A stretch of DNA of 6,003 nucleotides, taken from an uncultured Gammaproteobacteria bacterium (GTDB taxonomy: Bacteria > Pseudomonadota > Gammaproteobacteria > Pseudomonadales > Litorivicinaceae). A program made the translations under genes and the position numbers. Each line of letters opens with the position of its first letter. Position 1 is the first letter of the stretch. Positions 1-3,562 of the stretch are shown here, in pieces. Location: positions 1 through 6,003 of the forward strand of contig CAJXXD010000065.1 of NCBI GenBank assembly GCA_913062835.1, written 5' to 3'. Below the pieces are notes generated by a model. It saw only the letters and a list, made by a program, of their open reading frames with translations. It was not told the origin of the DNA and searched no databases.

Positions 1-1162
1 CCCCCACTTCATTATGCGTTGTCGTGATCTCTAATTGCAGGCAGTGACGCGCTGCGTCAAATACGTGTAGCCCGCGGTCACATAAAAGAAATACATCGAC
101 GCTGTAAAGGCCCTTCAGAAGGGGGCAATCCGGGATCGTGAGTTTTACTTGTTCGGTGGAGGTGAGGCAAACCTCATCAATCACGGTCGAAAAACTGCAG
201 ACCTGGTGTCCGGCTGCATTTTCGATGACCACACCGAGTCCAAACGATTCGAGATACTCATTTTTGTGATATTGAATCAAAATCTCAATTGAATCGATTG
301 ACGTCTGAAATGTCCCGCGTTGAAGACCATTTACAGTGACTGCGCCAAGGGTGGGTGAGTGCGAGTCCATTGCATGCGCGGGTGGAATATCATTGCCCGG
401 GTCAGGCATGTCTGATGAGCGGCGATCCAAAAAAGCTTGGTACTGCTTAGACACTTTTTCGGCGGAGTCCAATGCAGCAATCTGGCCATTTTCCAACCAA
501 CATGCGCGATCACACAGACTCTCAACTTGATAAAGAGAGTGAGAGCAAAATACGATCGTGGTTCCCTGATCCTTTAATTGCATGATGCGCTGAAACGATT
601 TAAACGCGAACGCACCGTCGCCCACACTTAATGCTTCATCGATCACTAAAATATCCGGATTGACGCAGGTTGCTGTTGCAAAAGCGAGGCGAACAAACAT
701 GCCAGAGGAGTAGGTGTTAACAGGATCGTCGATGACGGCAGATAGTTCTGAGAATGCAATGATTTCCGGCACTCGGGCGTCGATTTCAGATTGGGTTAAG
801 CCCAGTACAGAGGCGTAAAGATAGATATTGTCGCGTCCGCTGAACTCTGGATTGAATCCGGCGCCTAATTCAAGCAATGCAGCCACTCGACCAACTCGCT
901 CCACGGAACCACCTGTGGGTCGGAGTGTGCCTGCAAGCAACTGCAGAAGTGTCGACTTGCCTGCTCCATTGCGACCCACCAAACCAAACACTTCGCCTTG
1001 AGAAATTTCAAGAGATACATTATCCAGCGCTACTTTTTCGCGATGTCTGAGGCGAGTTCCTGGAATCAGCTCAAGAAGACGATCCAGTGGGCGTTTATAC
1101 AAGCGATACGACCGCGTGCAATGGTCAAATCGAACCGCTGTATTGGGGCGCCTAGAGGACAT
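1..1162 (-). CDS. wzt: Wzt-like ABC transporter ATP-binding protein, polysaccharide export (3' end outside window)
   Basis: ATPase expected to power export of an undecaprenyl-linked polysaccharide across the inner membrane with the adjacent permease. The window shows 387 codons and no stop; the C-terminus lies beyond the left edge. Seen in the translation: Walker A GRNGAGKST (residues 63-71), LELGAGFNPEFSGRDNI (97-113), ABC signature in the YSSGM form (151-155), Walker B ILVIDEA (171-177), D-loop SVGD (179-182) and switch His198 in FCSH. The YSSGM signature and the LELGAGF stretch are typical of the Wzt/TagH branch rather than importers. After the ATPase domain, a linker (about 240-270) leads to a beta-rich region (about 270-387) that fits the Wzt_C carbohydrate-binding domain of O8/O9a-type Wzt proteins. 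The ATG at 1162 overlaps the permease stop by 11 bases, implying translational coupling. Exported glycan unknown. The Wzt family call is strong; the gene symbol is by family only. Confidence 0.95.
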   Translation of the reverse strand, partial: MSSRRPNTAVRFDHCTRSYRLYKRPLDRLLELIPGTRLRHREKVALDNVSLEISQGEVFGLVGRNGAGKSTLLQLLAGTLRPTGGSVERVGRVAALLELGAGFNPEFSGRDNIYLYASVLGLTQSEIDARVPEIIAFSELSAVIDDPVNTYSSGMFVRLAFATATCVNPDILVIDEALSVGDGAFAFKSFQRIMQLKDQGTTIVFCSHSLYQVESLCDRACWLENGQIAALDSAEKVSKQYQAFLDRRSSDMPDPGNDIPPAHAMDSHSPTLGAVTVNGLQRGTFQTSIDSIEILIQYHKNEYLESFGLGVVIENAAGHQVCSFSTVIDEVCLTSTEQVKLTIPDCPLLKGLYSVDVFLLCDRGLHVFDAARHCLQLEITTTHNEVG

Positions 1163-1997
1163 CGGTAAATCCACTCGCTGCGATTTTGAACATGAAGTAT
1201 CCGCTCAACAACATGCCAATGCCCCAGACGTACATGGCCGCCAGACTGGAGAGGCCAATGTCATTATATCCAAACAGGATTTCACGCAAAGCCTCGATAA
1301 ACGGAACCAACGGGTTGAAAATCAGCCACCCGGCTAGGGTGTCCGGCAAAGCACTGAGTGGATAAAAAATAGGTGATAAAAACATCAAGAGCGTGCTGAG
1401 TAGACTGGCCAATTGCGCGAGATCCGGAGCATAGACTCCAAGTGCACTGCACCACAGTGAAGTACCAACCAGTAAGCACAGGAATGCGAACACAACGACT
1501 GGGATAAGGAGCCAGGATGTCGACATCCCCTGATTGGAGACGAGGGCGATCAGGCACAGCAGACCCAAGCTGATCACACATTGCACTGCAGCAGAGCTTG
1601 CCACCGTCAACGGCAGGACCAGTGGATTGAACATACTTTTGGTGAGGAGATTTCGGTGCGCCCGAATAATCAAAACAGAGCGTGTTAAGACTTCTGAAAA
1701 GGATAAAAAAAAGAGCAGTCCACAAAAAATGAGCAGTCCAAAATTCACGTGTGTTGCCAGTTCCCCTGGGACAGGCCATTTCATTGAAAACACAGTGGTT
1801 GAAACAAACGTGAATGCCAGCAGAAGACATGTCGGATAAAGCACGGCCCAGCCGAGACCCAAGATTGAGCCCGTGTAGCGATCTTTGATGTCTTTTCGAG
1901 CAAACTGTTTTAACGGAAACAGAACGCTTTTTAACTCAGAGTCCAACAGAGGCCCCCGTCGGCTTAGTTGCGATGACGACTGTTTGACCGATCCCAT
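1152..1997 (-). CDS. wzm: Wzm-like ABC-2 type permease of polysaccharide exporter
   Basis: Membrane subunit that forms the polysaccharide channel with the downstream Wzt-like ATPase. From the ATG at 1997 it is 281 residues. Near the N-terminus is the family hallmark FARKDIKDRYTGSILGLGW (32-50), an amphipathic basic helix running into the first membrane segment. About six hydrophobic segments follow (near 47-70, 86-103, 116-143, 153-178, 183-204, 249-272), as in ABC2_membrane proteins. The start is uncertain. The frame stays open to an ATG at 2132, but that would bury 197 bases in the methyltransferase gene and adds a polar tail with no family character. The ATG at 1997 overlaps it by 62 bases and lacks a clear ribosome site. 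A TTG at 1946, six bases after a GGGGG run, would give 264 residues, close to the usual family length, and an 11-base overlap like that with the ATPase gene. Function is secure; start is not. Confidence 0.93.
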   Translation of the reverse strand: MGSVKQSSSQLSRRGPLLDSELKSVLFPLKQFARKDIKDRYTGSILGLGWAVLYPTCLLLAFTFVSTTVFSMKWPVPGELATHVNFGLLIFCGLLFFLSFSEVLTRSVLIIRAHRNLLTKSMFNPLVLPLTVASSAAVQCVISLGLLCLIALVSNQGMSTSWLLIPVVVFAFLCLLVGTSLWCSALGVYAPDLAQLASLLSTLLMFLSPIFYPLSALPDTLAGWLIFNPLVPFIEALREILFGYNDIGLSSLAAMYVWGIGMLLSGYFMFKIAASGFTDVL

Positions 1998-2631
1998 CGT
2001 CTGATTCGATAAAATGGAGGTGCTCGAAACGGAGGTGATTAAGCATCGTGCTGATCTGGTGTTTTTCCAGGAACTGGTTGAGATGGGGATATGGTTGCCC
2101 ATGATGCGCATGTGCTTGACACGATAACTCAAAGACTTGCCAGTGGCTGCTCAATTCGATGAAGGACACGATTAAGCGACCTCCTGGGACGAGCGCTTTC
2201 TCGAAGGCTTGGAGATATAAGAAGATCTCAGTTTGTAAGAGATGTGTGAAGACACTGAAGCTACAAATGACATCAAACGACGCCAAATTGGAAGGCAACG
2301 AGAGCGCTCTGTTACTTTCGAACAAATAGTTCGGGCTTGGCACACGCTCCCGCGCGTAGTCGAGCAATTCGTCAACTACGTCGAGTCCAACGTATGCGGA
2401 AAGTCTGCATTTTTGAGCCAAATAAAACGCCAGTCGGCCACTGCCGCAGCCAAAATCCAACAGACGCATGCCATCGGTGACACCGTGCTGTAAAACAAAG
2501 TCCGAAAGCATGTTGCCGAGTCTGTCCCACTCGCCTCCAACAGCGAGGCTCATGGCTTCATCGCGGGGGTGTACCTCTAAGAGTCGTTGGACGTGGTTTC
2601 GATAATCCTCGACGAAATGGAACTGGGCCAT
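1936..2631 (-). CDS. Class I SAM-dependent methyltransferase, probably glycan-modifying
   Basis: A 231-residue cytoplasmic methyltransferase of the Methyltransf_11/25 type. Seen: SAM-binding motif I LLDFGCGSGRLA (57-68), the acidic motif II end of strand beta-2 in YVGLDVVDELL (80-90, Asp84 expected to bind the ribose), motif IV-like FDVICSFSVFTHL (119-131) and motif VI-like LVPGGRLIVSF (147-157). It ends with a strand GQTVVIATK (215-223), usual in this fold. It is complete for a single-domain enzyme, with no kinase or glycosyltransferase domain fused. It is first in a run of three overlapping genes with the Wzm- and Wzt-like subunits, which points to methylation of the exported glycan, perhaps its terminal residue. 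The acceptor (sugar O-methyl, or another substrate) cannot be told from sequence. ATG at 2631 is preceded by only a weak AGGGA element about ten bases upstream. Confidence 0.9.
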   Translation of the reverse strand: MAQFHFVEDYRNHVQRLLEVHPRDEAMSLAVGGEWDRLGNMLSDFVLQHGVTDGMRLLDFGCGSGRLAFYLAQKCRLSAYVGLDVVDELLDYARERVPSPNYLFESNRALSLPSNLASFDVICSFSVFTHLLQTEIFLYLQAFEKALVPGGRLIVSFIELSSHWQVFELSCQAHAHHGQPYPHLNQFLEKHQISTMLNHLRFEHLHFIESDDGIGQTVVIATKPTGASVGL

Positions 2632-2698
2632 GCGTGATCAATCCCTGAAAATCTCAAGAGTATCAGCTTTTGGCGCGTTGAAACATGTGGCTATGGTT

Positions 2699-2721
2699 CG
2701 GGCGACGCTGTCTGTCGCCCG
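2699..2721. repeat. Perfect 8-bp inverted repeat, 7-base loop
   Basis: CGGGCGAC at 2699-2706 and GTCGCCCG at 2714-2721 are exact reverse complements around a 7-base spacer. The stem is GC-rich, but neither strand has a following T-run, so it does not read as a standard intrinsic terminator. It lies in the divergent intergenic region, on the methyltransferase side of the promoter candidate, and would sit in that gene's leader if transcription begins to its right. Protein-binding site, RNA hairpin or REP-like element are all possible. Confidence 0.6.
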
Positions 2722-2727
2722 GATGCA

Positions 2728-2765
2728 AGGAATCATGACACCTGAGTTGATGCATCGTGATTCCT
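2728..2765. repeat. Imperfect 11-bp inverted repeat, 16-base loop
   Basis: AGGAATCATGA (2728-2738) pairs with TCGTGATTCCT (2755-2765): eight perfect outer pairs, one G-T, then two more pairs. It ends 16 bases before the -35 element of the sigma-28-like promoter and has no adjacent T-run. Its position suits an operator or activator site for either divergent gene set, but this is inference from placement only. Confidence 0.5.
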
Positions 2766-2781
2766 GATTTGAGATCGATGT

Positions 2782-2808
2782 TAAAGATTGAAGTTAAACC
2801 GCCGATTG
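2782..2808 (+). promoter_or_regulatory. Sigma-28 (FliA)-type promoter candidate
   Basis: TAAAGATT (2782-2789), an 11-base spacer, then GCCGATTG (2801-2808). The enterobacterial FliA consensus is TAAAGTTT-N11-GCCGATAA. The -35 element matches at 7 of 8 bases, the -10 element at 6 of 8, and the spacer length is exact. Transcription would start near 2815, leaving a leader of about 25 bases before the TTG start at 2840. The match is by eye and the genome's own FliA is not in view, so the promoter is predicted, not shown. Confidence 0.6.
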
Positions 2809-2828
2809 TTCAGACACTACACGAATTC

Positions 2829-2835
2829 GAGGGGG
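2829..2835 (+). promoter_or_regulatory. Ribosome binding site supporting the TTG start at 2840
   Basis: GAGGGGG lies four bases before TTG. The reading frame is closed by TAA at 2795-2797 and offers no ATG or GTG between that stop and 2840, so this element decides the start. A GTG at codon 28 is the next alternative. Confidence 0.5.
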
Positions 2836-2839
2836 CACC

Positions 2840-3403
2840 TTGGGCCGAGCGGAAAAAATCTTAACAGCACAAGCGAAGGGCACGTCAAATCAGCTGCAAG
2901 TCTGGGATTCGGCGTGTGTGGCTCGTCTCCTTTTTCCTAGAGACAGCCGTGACCATTCGAAAATCCGGCAGACTTATCGCGTGCTTGAGCGAGCACGGGT
3001 CGTGCCTGACGCTGTCAGCATTGATGAATTGATGACACGAGTCCGTTGTGGATCTTGTAGAGAGGGCGTGTATCGCGCGATTGACAGGGCGCGTTCGAGC
3101 CGCCATCCAGTTTCCATTTTGCAGTTGCGCGAGGTGCGTCTCGGGACATTTGCTGTGGTTTGGAATAATTTACGCCTCGCGCGTCGTTGGATATGGTTTA
3201 CCGGCAAAGCATCATGCGAGCAGTTGGATGTGCAAATCGCGAGCCAGTTGATGCGTGCACACCGAGCCCCGTGCCTTTTATTGTTTGACTCGTCAGCGTA
3301 CCGGGTGCGTGATGCAGTGGTCAGACATCCATCCTTCATGGTGAGTGAAATTGGATCGTGCGGTGTGGCGCTTCAGGTGTTAAATCGCACCGATGAATTG
3401 TGA
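2840..3403 (+). CDS. Hypothetical protein, 187 residues, basic and Cys-containing
   Basis: I do not recognise this protein. It starts at TTG behind a GAGGGGG ribosome site and ends with TGA at 3401-3403. It has no signal peptide and no clear membrane segment, so it is probably cytoplasmic. It is rich in arginine and has six cysteines (26, 70, 73, 126, 145, 174). The pair C70-G-S-C73 forms a CxxC, but no second CxxC follows, so a zinc site is not supported. The N-terminal part (about 20-85) looks helical and basic; the rest alternates hydrophobic strands (FAVVWNNLRL near 104-113, CLLLFD 145-150, GVALQVL 175-181) with helices, suggesting an alpha/beta fold. A sigma-28-like promoter sits just upstream, hinting at flagellar-regulon control. 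It precedes the large repeat-protein gene by 159 bases with no terminator, so co-transcription is possible. Antisense frames overlap it, but its codon use and ribosome site favour this strand. Confidence 0.7.
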   Translation: MGRAEKILTAQAKGTSNQLQVWDSACVARLLFPRDSRDHSKIRQTYRVLERARVVPDAVSIDELMTRVRCGSCREGVYRAIDRARSSRHPVSILQLREVRLGTFAVVWNNLRLARRWIWFTGKASCEQLDVQIASQLMRAHRAPCLLLFDSSAYRVRDAVVRHPSFMVSEIGSCGVALQVLNRTDEL

Positions 3404-3562
3404 GCCAAGCCTCAACTTGGGTGACCAACGCATTTGGTGACAAGGAATTGCGGGTAATTGGTTGTGGTGTGACCGCTGGCTCGGTAGGGTATCGATGAAA
3501 ACCCCCATCGGTTCAGTGTTTTGGAGTATCGAGGGCCGAGGTTAAACCAGAGAGGTGAGGAA
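3404..3562 (+). other. Leader/intergenic region with small hairpins, no terminator seen
   Basis: This 159-base gap precedes the large repeat-protein gene. It contains small inverted repeats: CCAAG/CTTGG (3405-3409 with 3416-3420), ACCAA/TTGGT (3424-3428 with 3434-3438) and CGATG/CATCG (3493-3497 with 3506-3510). The last is enclosed by CTCGG/CCGAG (3480-3484 with 3536-3540). GTATCGA occurs twice (3489-3495 and 3526-3532). No hairpin is followed by a T-run. No strong sigma-70 promoter is visible; TTGTGG (3462) and TAGGGT (3485) at 17-base spacing is a poor match. The nested stems could form a structured mRNA leader, but I match them to no known riboswitch. Confidence 0.4.
3552..3560 (+). promoter_or_regulatory. 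Strong ribosome binding site of the large repeat protein
   Basis: GAGGTGAGG ends two bases before ATG at 3563; its first GAGG is seven bases from the ATG, an ideal Shine-Dalgarno distance. It fixes the start and suggests high translation, which fits an abundant surface protein. Confidence 0.7.

Noticed and set aside
1282..1830. Open frame of 182 residues on the same strand as the permease, in another frame
   Set aside because: It is contained in the permease gene, which has the ABC-2 signature and membrane segments; this frame has no recognisable feature.
2699..2721. Intrinsic terminator
   Set aside because: The stem is suitable, but no T-run follows on either strand.
2974..3339. Antisense 121-residue open frame over the 187-residue gene
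   Set aside because: No motif was seen in it; the plus-strand frame is longer and has a ribosome site and an upstream promoter candidate.
3434..3451. Sigma-54-like TTGG...TTGC elements
   Set aside because: The GG and GC are separated by 12 bases instead of the required 10, and the flanking consensus is poor.
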